Source: Streptomyces sp. NBC_00259 (lineage in GTDB: Bacteria > Actinomycetota > Actinomycetes > Streptomycetales > Streptomycetaceae). From it: DNA of 64,000 nt. Position 1 is the first letter of the stretch. Each line of letters opens with the position of its first letter. Made by a program: the position numbers and the translations under genes. A model generated the notes under the pieces. That model was not told the origin of the DNA and did no database searches. It was given only the letters and a program-made list of their open reading frames with translations. Location of the stretch: contig NZ_CP108080.1 in NCBI RefSeq assembly GCF_036181745.1, forward strand, positions 4,183,501 to 4,247,500, written 5' to 3'. This document shows, one piece after another, positions 52,206-61,889 of the stretch.

Positions 52206-53738
52206 ATGATCGACCCGCCTCTGCCCGCACCGGTTCAGGGCGGGGTGCGGCCGCCCGTACGTCCGGGCGCGGGCCGGTTCCTCGTCCTCCTCGTGGTCTT
52301 CGTCTGCGCGGCCTGCGGACTCGTGTACGAACTCGAACTCGTCGCCCTCGCCTCGTACTTGATCGGCGACTCGGTCACCCAGGCGTCCGTCGTGCTGTCC
52401 GTCATGGTCTTCGCGATGGGCATCGGCTCCCTGCTCGCCAAGCGGCTGCGCTGCCATGCGGCCGTCGGCTTCGCCCTGGTGGAGGCGGCGCTCGCGCTCA
52501 TCGGCGGCTGCTCGGCACTGGTGCTGTACGCGGCCTTCGCCTGGCTCGGCGAGGCGCGACACGCGCTGGTGGCGTTCTCGCTCGCCATCGGGGTGCTGAT
52601 CGGCGCCGAGATCCCGCTGCTGATGACCCTGATCCAGCGGGCGTCACGACGCGGGGGCGCAGGCGAGGGCGACGAGGACGCCGCGGGCACCGTCGCCGAC
52701 CTGTTCGCCGCGGACTACGTGGGCGCGCTCGTCGGCGGACTCGCCTTTCCCTTCCTGCTGCTGCCGTGGCTGGGCCAGCTGACGGGCGCGCTGCTCACCG
52801 GCGCGGTCAACGCGGTGGCGGGCGGCGCGCTCGTGCTGTGGCTGTTCCGGCGCGACATGTCGGCCCGGTCGCGGTGGTGGCTGCTCGTGGCGAACCTGAC
52901 GGTGCTGGCCGTGCTGGCCACCGCGACGGCCCTGGTCGACGACTTCGAGTCGGCCGCGCGGCGCGCGGTGTACGGCGAGCCGGTGCGGGTCGCCGTACGG
53001 ACCGGGGTGCAGGAGGTCGTGCTGACCGGGGCCGAGCACGGGCCGGTCAAGCTGTTCCTGGACGGCCGGCTGCAGGTCAGCGGGGGCCCCGAGGACCGGC
53101 ACCACCGGGCGCTGGTGGACCCCGCGATGCGCCGGGGACCGCATGCGCGCGTCCTGGTCCTCGGCGGGGGCGACGGTCTCGCGGCGCGCGAAGTGCTCCG
53201 GCACCCCGGGGTGCGGTCGGTGACCGTCGTCGAGCTCGACCCCGGAATGGTGCGCCTCGCCCGCTCGGACCCGGCGCTCTCGGCGCTCAACGGGTCCGTG
53301 TACCGGGACCCGCGGCTGAAGGTCGTGTACGCGGACGCGTTCTGCTGGCTGCGGGGGCCGGTGCCGCACCACGCGTACGACGTGGTGATCTCGGACCTGC
53401 CCGATGCGGGCTTCGCGCCCAGCGCCAAGCTGTACTCCCAGGAGTTCTACGGGCTCGCGGCGGACGTCCTCGCGGACGGCGGACGGCTCGCCGTGCACGC
53501 CGGGCCCGTGACGGCGCGGTCGCACGCCTACTGGACCGTCGAGGCCACGATCCGCGCGGCCGGGTTCACGACGCGGGCGTACCGTGCGCCGGGCCGGCCC
53601 GACCGGGGCTTCGTCCTCGCCGTCGCCGCGGCGGGGGGCGCGCCGCCGGCCCCGGGACCCGGGGTGGTCGGCGTGGAGGACGAGCGGCCGCGGGGACTTC
53701 CGCCGTCGACGCTGCTGCGTCCGCGGTACGCCGAGTGA
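52206..53738 (+). CDS. Membrane-anchored spermidine-synthase-like protein
   Basis: 510 residues from ATG 52206. Residues 25-235 carry about six membrane helices (RFLVLLVVFVCAACGLVYEL, SVTQASVVLSVMVFAMGIGS). The C-terminal half is the methyltransferase-fold synthase domain: RVLVLGGGDGLAAREVL (nucleotide loop), VTVVELDPGMVRLA and DVVISDLPDAGFAPSAKLYS. Such fused proteins may make or transfer aminopropyl groups at the membrane. Paired with DUF2617. Confidence 0.88.
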   Translation: MIDPPLPAPVQGGVRPPVRPGAGRFLVLLVVFVCAACGLVYELELVALASYLIGDSVTQASVVLSVMVFAMGIGSLLAKRLRCHAAVGFALVEAALALIGGCSALVLYAAFAWLGEARHALVAFSLAIGVLIGAEIPLLMTLIQRASRRGGAGEGDEDAAGTVADLFAADYVGALVGGLAFPFLLLPWLGQLTGALLTGAVNAVAGGALVLWLFRRDMSARSRWWLLVANLTVLAVLATATALVDDFESAARRAVYGEPVRVAVRTGVQEVVLTGAEHGPVKLFLDGRLQVSGGPEDRHHRALVDPAMRRGPHARVLVLGGGDGLAAREVLRHPGVRSVTVVELDPGMVRLARSDPALSALNGSVYRDPRLKVVYADAFCWLRGPVPHHAYDVVISDLPDAGFAPSAKLYSQEFYGLAADVLADGGRLAVHAGPVTARSHAYWTVEATIRAAGFTTRAYRAPGRPDRGFVLAVAAAGGAPPAPGPGVVGVEDERPRGLPPSTLLRPRYAE

Positions 53739-53808
53739 GCGCCGCCGACTGTGCCGGTTCTGCGCAGAAGGTCTCCTGGCGGGCCGGGGCTGAGTAGGCT
53801 CGGCTTCC

Positions 53809-54864
53809 ATGGAGCATGAGGTGTTCGTTCCGGTTCCGGCAGAGACCCTCCGGCAGACGCTGGCCGACCCTGCGCGGGTCGCCCGGTGCGTCCCCGGGCT
53901 CCAACAGGACGCCGACGCGTCGGCGGGCCCGCTCGCCGGCCGGCTGAAGATCCGTGTGGGCGGCCACACGATCACCTACCGCGGTGCTCTCCGGATCACC
54001 GGGCAGGACGACGACTTCGCGGTCGAGGGCGAGGGCACGGAGGCCCGCGGTTCCGGCTCCGCCAAGCTCGCCCTGACCCTTCGCCTCACCCCCGCCGAAG
54101 GCGGCACCACCCTCACCTTCACCGGCACGGCCCACGCGGACGGCCGACTCGCGGAGGCGGACGCCGCCACGGTCGCCCAGGCGGGCACGCGCCTGCTCGA
54201 CCGGTTCGCGTCGTCCCTCGCGTCCAAGGCGACGGCGGACGGCAAAGCCACGGACGTGCCGCAGGACCCGACGCGGCCGGACGACTCCACCGAGCCGGGA
54301 CGGTCGGGCGGCCGCCCGGAGGACGCCGGCGCGACGCGGGCGTCCACGGAGGCGCAGGCCGGTCCGGGGAAGGCCGACGCCGATGGCACCCCCGGCGGGG
54401 AGCAGGAAGGACCTGCCGGCGCCGGGAGCACGGACGACGCGGTGACGCGGCCGTCAGGGGACGACGGCGGCACGCCCGCCGCGGATGCGGAGCCAGGGCC
54501 CGGGGAGAACGGTGCCGATGAGGCGCAGCGCGCCGACGCGGCTGACGCGCCCGGTGCCGATGCGTCCGGTGCCGACGCGTCCGTCTACGACGTGGAGGTG
54601 CCGCCCTCGGCGCTGGACCCATTGGCGGACGAGGCGTTCGGGGACGGCGAGGAGCCGCCGGCGGAGGCCGCCCACGCCCGCCGGACGATGATCGGGCGCA
54701 GCGCGGAGGAGGTCGACCACGCGCCGCCGCGGGGACGGTACGCCCCGGTGCCCGCGCCGGGGACCGGCACCGCGGGGAGCACCCTGCGGTGGGTCGCCCC
54801 GGCCGCCGCGCTCGCGCTCGCCTCCGCCGTGGTGGTCGGGCGCGCTCTGCGCCGCCGCAAGTAG
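53809..54864 (+). CDS. CoxG/SRPBCC-domain protein with C-terminal membrane anchor
   Basis: 351 residues from ATG 53809. Residues 1-150 are a CoxG-like SRPBCC lipid/ligand-binding domain (MEHEVFVPVPAETLRQTLAD, VARCVPGL, DDDFAVEGEGTE). Residues 150-300 are acidic and disordered; residues about 325-345 (LRWVAPAAALALASAVVVG) are a membrane helix. Cofactor-related function of CoxG is not supported by neighbours. Confidence 0.8.
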   Translation: MEHEVFVPVPAETLRQTLADPARVARCVPGLQQDADASAGPLAGRLKIRVGGHTITYRGALRITGQDDDFAVEGEGTEARGSGSAKLALTLRLTPAEGGTTLTFTGTAHADGRLAEADAATVAQAGTRLLDRFASSLASKATADGKATDVPQDPTRPDDSTEPGRSGGRPEDAGATRASTEAQAGPGKADADGTPGGEQEGPAGAGSTDDAVTRPSGDDGGTPAADAEPGPGENGADEAQRADAADAPGADASGADASVYDVEVPPSALDPLADEAFGDGEEPPAEAAHARRTMIGRSAEEVDHAPPRGRYAPVPAPGTGTAGSTLRWVAPAAALALASAVVVGRALRRRK

Positions 54865-54912
54865 CCCGCTCGGGCGCGGGCGCGCCGAGCCGCCCCCCAG
54901 TAGGGTCGGGGT

Positions 54913-55713
54913 GTGAGTAGCGAAGAGAGCGTCCGGCTCACCGCCGGCGACGTCGAGTTGACCGTGGCCCCGGCGAACGGGTGCCGGATCAGCAGCCTCC
55001 GCATCGCCGGGACCGAGCTGCTGCGGCAGGGAGAGCGCTACGGCTGCTTCCCGATGGTCCCGTGGTGTGGTCGCACCGAGAACGGCCGCTTCCGCAACGG
55101 CGGTGTCGAGCACCAGCTCCCCATCAACGACCCGCCGCACGCCATCCACGGCACCGCCCGCGAATCCGCCTGGCGCACCGCGCGCACCGGCCCGGCGGAG
55201 GCGGTCTTCACCTACGAACTCGCCGACCCCTGGCCGTACACCGGGCTCGTCACCCAGACGTTCGAGCTGACCGAGGACTCCCTCGCGCTGCAGCTCGGCA
55301 TCGAGACGTACGACGACTCGTTTCCCGCCCAGGCCGGCTGGCACCCGTGGTTCCTGCGCAACGCCTTCCCCGAAGGCAAGGGCGCCCGGCTCGACTTCAT
55401 CGCCGACTGGCAGGAGGAGCGCGGCCCGAACTACCTCCCCACCGGCCGGCGCATCGAGCCCACGCCCGGCCCCTGGGACGACTGCTTCGGCATGGAGGAC
55501 GGCCTCGACGTCACCGTCACGTGGCCGGATCAGCTGGAGCTCACGGTGAAGAGCCGCACCGAGTGGGTCGTCGTCTACGACCAGGAGGACGAAGCGGTCT
55601 GCGTCGAGCCGCAGTCCGGCCCGCCGAACGGGCTGAACACCCACCCCCGTCTGGTCACCCCCATCGACCCCCTCGAAATCGCCGCGACCTGGACGTGGCG
55701 CCGCCTCGCATAA
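54913..55713 (+). CDS. Aldose 1-epimerase family protein
   Basis: 266 residues from GTG 54913. The galactose-mutarotase-like fold shows CFPMVPWCGRTENGRFRNGG, PHAIHGTARESAWR (active His), AGWHPWFLRNAF (second His) and CVEPQSGPPNGLN with the base Glu. It interconverts sugar anomers. The pyrE start follows 10 nt after the stop, so the two are co-transcribed. Confidence 0.88.
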   Translation: MSSEESVRLTAGDVELTVAPANGCRISSLRIAGTELLRQGERYGCFPMVPWCGRTENGRFRNGGVEHQLPINDPPHAIHGTARESAWRTARTGPAEAVFTYELADPWPYTGLVTQTFELTEDSLALQLGIETYDDSFPAQAGWHPWFLRNAFPEGKGARLDFIADWQEERGPNYLPTGRRIEPTPGPWDDCFGMEDGLDVTVTWPDQLELTVKSRTEWVVVYDQEDEAVCVEPQSGPPNGLNTHPRLVTPIDPLEIAATWTWRRLA

Positions 55714-55723
55714 GCTCAGGGCC

Positions 55724-56263
55724 ATGACTGACGTACGCGCTGAGCTGCTCCAGCAGATCAAGGACAAGGCCGTGGTGCACGGCAAGGTGACCCTCTCCTC
55801 GGGGATCGAGGCCGACTGGTACATCGACCTGCGCCGGATCACGCTGGACGGCCAGGCGGCACCGATGGTCGGACAGGTGATGCTCGACGCCACCGCGGAG
55901 CTGGACTACGACTGCGTGGGCGGTCTGACGCTCGGCGCCGACCCGGTCGCCACCTCGATGCTGCACGCGGCAGCGGCTCGCGGGCAGCGTCTCGACGCGT
56001 ACGTCGTCCGCAAGGCGGGCAAGGCGCACGGGATGCAGCGCCGCATCGAGGGCACGGACGTGAAGGGCCGGCGCTGCCTGGTCGTCGAGGACGTCTCCAC
56101 CACCGGTGGCTCCCCGCTGACCGCCGTCGAGGCGGTACGGGAGGCCGGTGGCGAGGTCGTCGCGGTCGCCGTGATCGTGGAGCGGGGCGCCGCCCCCAAG
56201 ATCGCCGAGGCGGGCCTCCCGTACGTCAACGCGTACTCGCTCGACGACCTCGGTCTGGCCTGA
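55724..56263 (+). CDS. pyrE: Orotate phosphoribosyltransferase
   Basis: 179 residues from ATG 55724. The PRPP motif CLVVEDVSTTGGSPLTAVEA and orotate-binding SSGIEADWYIDLRR are complete, with the flexible loop AYVVRKAGKAHGMQRRIEG. It makes OMP from orotate in pyrimidine synthesis. It lies 10 nt after the epimerase-like gene. Confidence 0.97.
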   Translation: MTDVRAELLQQIKDKAVVHGKVTLSSGIEADWYIDLRRITLDGQAAPMVGQVMLDATAELDYDCVGGLTLGADPVATSMLHAAAARGQRLDAYVVRKAGKAHGMQRRIEGTDVKGRRCLVVEDVSTTGGSPLTAVEAVREAGGEVVAVAVIVERGAAPKIAEAGLPYVNAYSLDDLGLA

Positions 56264-56288
56264 CCTGCGGTTTCGCGGCAGGGCGGGA

Positions 56289-56302
56289 GTTTCACGTGAA
56301 AC
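56289..56302. promoter_or_regulatory. parS site (ParB binding), within a hairpin
   Basis: GTTTCACGTGAAAC is an exact match to the Streptomyces parS consensus. It is flanked by GGGCGGGA (56281-56288) and TCCCGCCC (56304-56311), which pair as an 8-bp stem and can also terminate pyrE transcription. Confidence 0.9.
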
Positions 56303-56416
56303 GTCCCGCCCTTGGACCGGGAGCCCGCATGGGCGTCTGGAAAGATAGGTGCGACGATGACGTCGCCCCCAGGTCAGGGCCAAGCACGCAAACCGCACAT
56401 CACAAGGAGCGGACAG

Positions 56417-57439
56417 ATGCCCATCGCAACCCCCGAGGTCTACGCCGAGATGCTCGACCGGGCGAAGGCTGGCAAGTTCGCCTACCCGGCCATCAACGTC
56501 ACCTCGTCCCAGACCCTGCACGCTGCGCTGCGCGGCTTCGCGGAGGCCGAGAGCGACGGCATCATCCAGATCTCCACGGGTGGTGCGGAGTTCCTGGGCG
56601 GCCAGTACAGCAAGGACATGGTGACCGGCGCGGTCGCGCTCGCCGAGTTCGCGCACATCGTCGCCGCGAAGTACGACGTCACCGTCGCCCTGCACACGGA
56701 CCACTGCCCCAAGGACAAGCTGGACGGCTATGTCCGCCCGCTGCTCGCGATCTCCGCCGAGCGCGTCGCGAACGGCCAGAACCCGCTCTTCCAGTCGCAC
56801 ATGTGGGACGGCTCCGCCGAGACCCTCGCCGACAACCTGGCCATCGGCCAGGAGCTGCTGGCCCAGGCCGCCGCAGCCAAGATCATCCTTGAGGTCGAGA
56901 TCACCCCGACCGGCGGTGAAGAGGACGGCGTCACCCACGAGATCAACGACGAGCTGTACACCACCGTCGAGGACGCCATCCGCACCGCCGAGGCGCTCGG
57001 CCTGGGCGAGAAGGGCCGCTACCTGCTGGCCGCGTCCTTCGGCAACGTCCACGGCGTCTACAAGCCGGGCAACGTCGTGCTCCGTCCGGAGCTGCTCAAG
57101 GACCTCCAGGCCGGTGTCGCCGCCAAGTTCGGCAAGGCCGACCCGTTCGACTTCGTCTTCCACGGTGGCTCCGGCTCCACGGCCGAGGAGATCGCCACCG
57201 CGCTGGAGAACGGCGTCGTGAAGATGAACCTCGACACCGACACCCAGTACGCCTTCACCCGCCCCGTCGCGGACCACATGTTCAAGAACTACGACGGTGT
57301 GCTGAAGGTCGACGGCGAGGTCGGCTCCAAGAAGACGTACGACCCGCGCACCTGGGGCAAGGCGGCCGAGGCCGGCATGGCCAAGCGCGTGACCGAGGCG
57401 TGCGCGGCGCTGCGCTCGACCGGTACGAAGCTGAAGTAA
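56417..57439 (+). CDS. fba: Fructose-bisphosphate aldolase, class II
   Basis: 340 residues from ATG 56417 (AAGGAG 7 nt upstream). Zinc site and catalytic motifs: ALHTDHCPKDK (Asp, His), QSHMWDGSAETLADNL, EVEITPTGGEEDGV, ASFGNVHGVYKPGNVVLRPE and FVFHGGSGSTAEEI with the phosphate loop. It cleaves fructose-1,6-bisphosphate in glycolysis. The upstream 150 bp contain the parS hairpin. Confidence 0.98.
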   Translation: MPIATPEVYAEMLDRAKAGKFAYPAINVTSSQTLHAALRGFAEAESDGIIQISTGGAEFLGGQYSKDMVTGAVALAEFAHIVAAKYDVTVALHTDHCPKDKLDGYVRPLLAISAERVANGQNPLFQSHMWDGSAETLADNLAIGQELLAQAAAAKIILEVEITPTGGEEDGVTHEINDELYTTVEDAIRTAEALGLGEKGRYLLAASFGNVHGVYKPGNVVLRPELLKDLQAGVAAKFGKADPFDFVFHGGSGSTAEEIATALENGVVKMNLDTDTQYAFTRPVADHMFKNYDGVLKVDGEVGSKKTYDPRTWGKAAEAGMAKRVTEACAALRSTGTKLK

Positions 57440-57542
57440 GCACGAAGCCCACGCAGGCACACGGCTCAGCAGGCACACGCCTCAGCAGTCACCTGGCTCA
57501 GCGGCCACCCCGCTGAGCCGGCCACAAAGCTCAGGCAGGCAG

Positions 57543-57571
57543 AGGCCCGGCACCGACTCGGTGCCGGGCCT
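57543..57571. terminator. fba terminator
   Basis: AGGCCCGGCACC pairs with GGTGCCGGGCCT around GACTC, 103 bp after the stop codon. Confidence 0.85.
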
Positions 57572-57606
57572 TCGTCCTGCCGTCCTGCCCGAAGGGGACC
57601 CCGAGG

Positions 57607-58776
57607 ATGACGACGTACGACTTCGACACCCCCGTCGACCGGCGCGGCACCGCGAGCGTGCAGTGGGACGGTGTCGCCGACCGCTTCGGCGTGCCCGGAC
57701 TGCTGCCGTTCACCATCTCCGACATGGACTTCCCCTGCCCGCCGCAGGTGCTGGACGCCCTGCGTGAGCGCGTTGCGCACGGGGTGTTCGGGTACACCGA
57801 CTGGCGGCTCGGCGAGTTCCGTGAGGCGATACGCGGGTGGTACGCGGGGCGGCACGACACCGCGCTCGATCCGGAGTGGATCGTGTACGCGCCGTCCGTG
57901 CTGAGCCTGCTGTCGCAGCTGCTGCAGATGTGGACGGAGCCGGGGGACGGGGTGGTCGTCCACACGCCCACGTACGACGGCTTCCGCAAGGCGGTGACCG
58001 GGCTCGGGCGGGAGCTTCGAGGAGTGCCGATGAGGGACGCGGCCGGGCTGGAGCGGGAGCTCGCCCGGCCGGACGCGAAGGTGCTGCTCCTGTGCTCGCC
58101 GCACAACCCGACCGGGCGGGTGTGGACGGAGACGGCGCTGGGCGAGATGGCCCGGATGGCGCGGACGCACGGCGTCGCCGTGATCGCCGACGAGATCCAC
58201 GCGGACTTCGCACACGACGGGCACCGGCATCTGCCGTGGACGCGGTTCGTGACGGACCGGGGGCGTGGGCCGGGGCGCTGGGCGCTGATCACGTCCGCGT
58301 CGAAGGCGTTCAACTTCCCCGGGCTGAACGGCTCGTACGGGATCATCGGCGATCCGGAGGAGCGCGCGACGTTCGTCCGCCGGATGGAGACGGGGGAGGG
58401 CCTCGCCTCCCCGGCGGTGCTCTCCCTGACCGCGCACATCGCCGCGTACCGGGAGGGGGCCCAGTGGCTGGACGCGGCGCGAAGCTATGTCGCCGGGAAC
58501 ATGACGATGCTCGCGGACCGGCTGCGGTCCGCGTTCCCCGAGCTGCGCTGGGAGCCGCCACAGGCCGGATACCTGGCGTGGATCGACCTCCGCGCGCTCG
58601 GCGTGGACGATGAGGCGCTCCAGCGGGAGCTGGTGGAGCGGGAGCGGGTCGCGATCATGCGGGGCGGGGTCTACGGGGCGGAGGGCTTCGTCCGCGTGAA
58701 TCTGGGCTGCCCGCGGAGCAAGGCGGAGGCCGGCGCCGACGCTCTCGTCCGCGCCCTGACCCGCCTGAGGGCGTGA
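57607..58776 (+). CDS. PatB/MalY-type aminotransferase (C-S lyase)
   Basis: 389 residues from ATG 57607. The group markers are ISDMDFPCPP, SPHNPTGRVWT (PLP ring Asn), ADEIHADFAHDGHRH, SASKAFNFPGLNGSYGI (Schiff-base Lys) and the C-terminal Arg in FVRVNLGCP. PatB/MalY enzymes cleave C-S bonds of cystathionine and related amino acids. Monocistronic appearance between two terminator or repeat regions. Confidence 0.88.
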   Translation: MTTYDFDTPVDRRGTASVQWDGVADRFGVPGLLPFTISDMDFPCPPQVLDALRERVAHGVFGYTDWRLGEFREAIRGWYAGRHDTALDPEWIVYAPSVLSLLSQLLQMWTEPGDGVVVHTPTYDGFRKAVTGLGRELRGVPMRDAAGLERELARPDAKVLLLCSPHNPTGRVWTETALGEMARMARTHGVAVIADEIHADFAHDGHRHLPWTRFVTDRGRGPGRWALITSASKAFNFPGLNGSYGIIGDPEERATFVRRMETGEGLASPAVLSLTAHIAAYREGAQWLDAARSYVAGNMTMLADRLRSAFPELRWEPPQAGYLAWIDLRALGVDDEALQRELVERERVAIMRGGVYGAEGFVRVNLGCPRSKAEAGADALVRALTRLRA

Positions 58777-58842
58777 CCGCGTGACCGCCTGACCGGCCGA
58801 CCGCCTGACCGCGTGACCGGCCGTCCGACCGCCTGACCTGAC
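58773..58842. repeat. Degenerate GACCGCCT/GACCGCGT tandem repeats
   Basis: Alternating short units of GACCGCGT, GACCGCCT and GACCGGCC type fill the gap before the MFS gene. Low complexity, no coding content. Confidence 0.8.
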
Positions 58843-58916
58843 GGCGCCGGGCCGGGGGCGGTGGCTCCGTACCCGGCCGGGTCGCCAGAGGGACGAGGGG
58901 ACGCGATGATCGCCCT

Positions 58917-60389
58917 ATGGACATCAGGCTCGCGTCGGCCACCGGGCGCTGGGTGGTCCTGACGACCGTCCTCGGGTCCAGCATGGCCCTGCTCGACTCG
59001 ACCGTCGTCAATGTCGCCCTGCCCCACATCGGCGACGACCTCGACGCGGACCTCGCCGACCTCCAGTGGATCGTCAACGCCTACACGCTGACCCTCGCCG
59101 GGCTGATCCTGCTCGGCGGGGCGCTCGGGGACCGGTACGGGCGGCGAAGAGTGTTCGTGATCGGGGTGGTGTGGTTCGCGCTGGCGTCGCTCGCGTGCGG
59201 GCTGGCACCCAACGACCTGGCGTTGATCATCGCCCGGGCCCTCCAGGGCGTCGGCGGCGCGCTGCTCACCCCCGGGTCGCTCGCGCTCATCGAGGCGAGT
59301 TTCCACCCGGACGACAGGGCGAAGGCCGTGGGCCTGTGGTCCGGGTTCGGTGGCGTCGGCGCGGCGATCGGGCCGTTCGTCGGCGGGTGGCTGGTCGACG
59401 GGCCCGGCTGGCGCTGGGTGTTCCTGCTGAACGTGCCGCTGGCCGCGCTGTGCGTGCCCGTGGCGCTGCGCCACGTCCCCGAGTCGCGGGACCCGGCGGC
59501 GCACGGCCGGTTCGACGTGCTGGGCGCGGCGCTCGGGGCCCTGAGCCTCGCGCTGGTGACGTACGCGCTGATCGAAACGACGTGGTGGACCGGGATCGCG
59601 GGCGTCGTCGTGGGCGTGCTGTTCGTGTGGGTCGAGCGGCACCGGCCGGATCCCATGCTCCCGTTGTCGGTCTTCCACTCCCGGCTGTTCACGTCGGTCA
59701 ATCTGGTGACCATGTGCGTGTACGCCGCGTTCGGCGGGTTCTTCTTCCTCGCCGCGCTGCAACTCCAGGTCGTCCTCGGCTACTCGGCCCTGGAGGCCGG
59801 CGTCGCGCTGCTGCCCACCACGGTGCTGATGCTGCTGTTCTCCGCGCGCTCCGGCGAGCTCGGCCAGCGGATCGGCCCGCGTATCCCGCTCACCGTGGGC
59901 CCGCTGCTGTGCGCCGCCGGGATGCTGCTGATGCTGCGGGCCGAAGCGGGCGCCGCGTACGTCACGCACGTGCTGCCGGCGCTGGTGGTGATGGGCCTCG
60001 GCATGGTGACCGTGGTGGCGCCGCTGACCGCGACCGTCCTGGCGTCCGTCGAGAGCTCGCGGGCGGGGCTGGCCAGTGGCATCAACAACGCGGCGGCCCG
60101 CGCGGCGGGCCTGCTCGCGGTGGCCGCGCTGCCGCTGCTGACCGGGATGGGACCGGAGGCGTACCGGATACCGGAGGAGTTCGCGGCGACGTTCCGGCGG
60201 GCGATGCCCCTGTGCGCCGGGGTGCTCGTGGTGGGGGCGGTGCTGGCCTTCGCGACGGTGCGTACGCCGGAGAAGTACTCCCGCGCCAAGTGCAAGCTCC
60301 ACTGCAGTGTCGGCGCACCGCCGCTGGAACCACAGAGGAGGACGACGGGGACGACCGGGCAGGAGCCTACGGGCGGTCGATCCGGTTGA
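58917..60389 (+). CDS. MFS drug exporter (DHA2/EmrB-QacA type)
   Basis: 490 residues from ATG 58917. Fourteen membrane helices expected; motifs include LLDSTVVNVALPHIG (motif D1), GALGDRYGRRRVFVIG (motif A), LQGVGGALLTPGSLALIEAS and LWSGFGGVGAAIGPFVGGWL (motif C). It exports drugs or metabolites by proton antiport. Substrate unknown. No adjacent regulator is evident. Confidence 0.9.
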   Translation: MDIRLASATGRWVVLTTVLGSSMALLDSTVVNVALPHIGDDLDADLADLQWIVNAYTLTLAGLILLGGALGDRYGRRRVFVIGVVWFALASLACGLAPNDLALIIARALQGVGGALLTPGSLALIEASFHPDDRAKAVGLWSGFGGVGAAIGPFVGGWLVDGPGWRWVFLLNVPLAALCVPVALRHVPESRDPAAHGRFDVLGAALGALSLALVTYALIETTWWTGIAGVVVGVLFVWVERHRPDPMLPLSVFHSRLFTSVNLVTMCVYAAFGGFFFLAALQLQVVLGYSALEAGVALLPTTVLMLLFSARSGELGQRIGPRIPLTVGPLLCAAGMLLMLRAEAGAAYVTHVLPALVVMGLGMVTVVAPLTATVLASVESSRAGLASGINNAAARAAGLLAVAALPLLTGMGPEAYRIPEEFAATFRRAMPLCAGVLVVGAVLAFATVRTPEKYSRAKCKLHCSVGAPPLEPQRRTTGTTGQEPTGGRSG

Positions 60390-60458
60390 AGATCCGGATG
60401 ATGTCGTCGCCGGCCGCAGGTTCCACGGATCCCGCGCCGACCTGTGACACTGGAACCC

Positions 60459-60872
60459 ATGGTCATCCACGAAAACCTGCTGGGGGGACCGCCCCCCACT
60501 CATCTGCCCGACGTCCCCGAGCCGCGGGAGATGCTCGCGAACGGCACGGCGCCCGCCGACGTCGCCGCGAAGTACCCGACCTCCTCGCTGGCCTGGGCCC
60601 AGCTCGCCGACGACGCGTTCGCGGGCGGCCGGGTCGTCGAGTCGTACGCGTACGCGCGTACGGGCTACCACCGGGGCCTCGACGCGCTGCGCCGCAGCGG
60701 CTGGAAGGGTCACGGCCCGGTGCCGTGGGAGCACGAGCCCAATCGTGGCTTCCTGCGTGCCCTGCACGCGCTCGCCCGTGCCGCCCGGGCGATCGGCGAG
60801 CAGGACGAGTACGAGCGCTGCACGACGTTCCTGCGGGACTCGTCCCAGACGGCGGCGGACACCCTCGGCTGA
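60459..60872 (+). CDS. DUF3151 family protein
   Basis: 137 residues from ATG 60459 (GTG 60444 in frame is rejected because homologues start MxIHENLLGG). Helical protein: DVAAKYPTSSLAWAQLADDA, YAYARTGYHRGLDALRRSGW, GFLRALHALARAARAIGEQDEY. TPR-like fold; role unknown. Typical of actinobacteria. Confidence 0.9.
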   Translation: MVIHENLLGGPPPTHLPDVPEPREMLANGTAPADVAAKYPTSSLAWAQLADDAFAGGRVVESYAYARTGYHRGLDALRRSGWKGHGPVPWEHEPNRGFLRALHALARAARAIGEQDEYERCTTFLRDSSQTAADTLG

Positions 60873-60900
60873 TCCCCGGCCCCGGCCGCACCGGCCCTCG

Positions 60901-60931
60901 GGGGCGGATGTCCTTCCCGGGCATCCGCCCC
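60901..60931. terminator. Hairpin terminator
   Basis: GGGGCGGATG pairs with CATCCGCCCC, 10-bp stem, 28 bp after the DUF3151 stop. Confidence 0.8.
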
Positions 60932-61043
60932 TCGCGTCACCGGCGGGACCCGTGTTTATGATGCGCGCAGGGGACCGGAGCTCCGACACCACCAACGGAA
61001 AGGGGCGGACCGCTACCCGGACACCTGTGTCAGGAGACAGCGA

Positions 61044-61889
61044 ATGTCGCAGTATCCCGATGCCTCCGGAGCCGGTTCGGTCACCCCGAACCTCGACTTC
61101 GCGGGCACGACCCCGTACGAGGACTACGTCCAGGCCGACGTGCTCACCCACCTCCAGCACCCCCTCTCCGACGATCCCGGCGAGATGGTGTTCCTGGTCA
61201 CCACCCAGGTGATGGAGCTGTGGTTCACCGTCATCGTCCACGAGTGGGAGACCGCCTCCCGCGCCCTGCGCCGCGACGAAGTGCCCGTCGCGCTGGACGC
61301 GCTCAAGCGCTCCGTACGGGAGCTGGACGCGCTCAACGCCTCGTGGCGGCCGCTCGCACAGCTCACGCCCATGCAGTTCAACTCGTACCGCAGCGCCCTC
61401 GGTGAGGGCTCCGGCTTCCAGTCGGCGATGTACCGGCGGATGGAGTTCCTGCTCGGCGAGAAGTCGGCGTCGATGCTGGTGCCGCACCGCGGCGCCCCGC
61501 GCGTCCACGCCGAGCTGGAGAAGGCCCTGCACGAGCCGAGCCTCTACGACGAGGTGCTGCGGCTGCTGGCCCGGCGCGGGCTGCCCGTGCCGCAGTCCGT
61601 CCTCGACCGCGATCTGTCGCAGCGCTACGAGCCGTCGCCCGAGATCGAGCAGGTGTGGGCCGCCGTGTACCGGGACGACGACCAGCATGCCGAGCTGGTA
61701 CGGCTCGGCGAGGCGCTCACCGACGTCGGCGAGCTGGTGTGGCGCTGGCGCAACGATCACCTCGTCGCGACCCGGCGGGCCATGGGCTCCAAGACCGGCA
61801 CCGGTGGCTCCGCGGGCGTCGCCTGGCTGGAGAAGCGGGCGACGAAGAACGTCTTCCCCGAGCTGTGGACGGCGCGCAGCCATGTCTGA
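61044..61889 (+). CDS. kynA: Tryptophan 2,3-dioxygenase
   Basis: 281 residues from ATG 61044 (AGGAG upstream). Family features: YEDYVQADVLTHLQHPLSDD, VTTQVMELWFTVIVHEWETA, TPMQFNSYRSALGEGSGFQS (substrate Arg and Tyr) and VWRWRNDHLVATRRAMGSKTGTGG with the haem-ligand His in NDH. It opens the tryptophan indole ring to N-formylkynurenine. The kynU start overlaps its end by 8 nt. Confidence 0.97.
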   Translation: MSQYPDASGAGSVTPNLDFAGTTPYEDYVQADVLTHLQHPLSDDPGEMVFLVTTQVMELWFTVIVHEWETASRALRRDEVPVALDALKRSVRELDALNASWRPLAQLTPMQFNSYRSALGEGSGFQSAMYRRMEFLLGEKSASMLVPHRGAPRVHAELEKALHEPSLYDEVLRLLARRGLPVPQSVLDRDLSQRYEPSPEIEQVWAAVYRDDDQHAELVRLGEALTDVGELVWRWRNDHLVATRRAMGSKTGTGGSAGVAWLEKRATKNVFPELWTARSHV

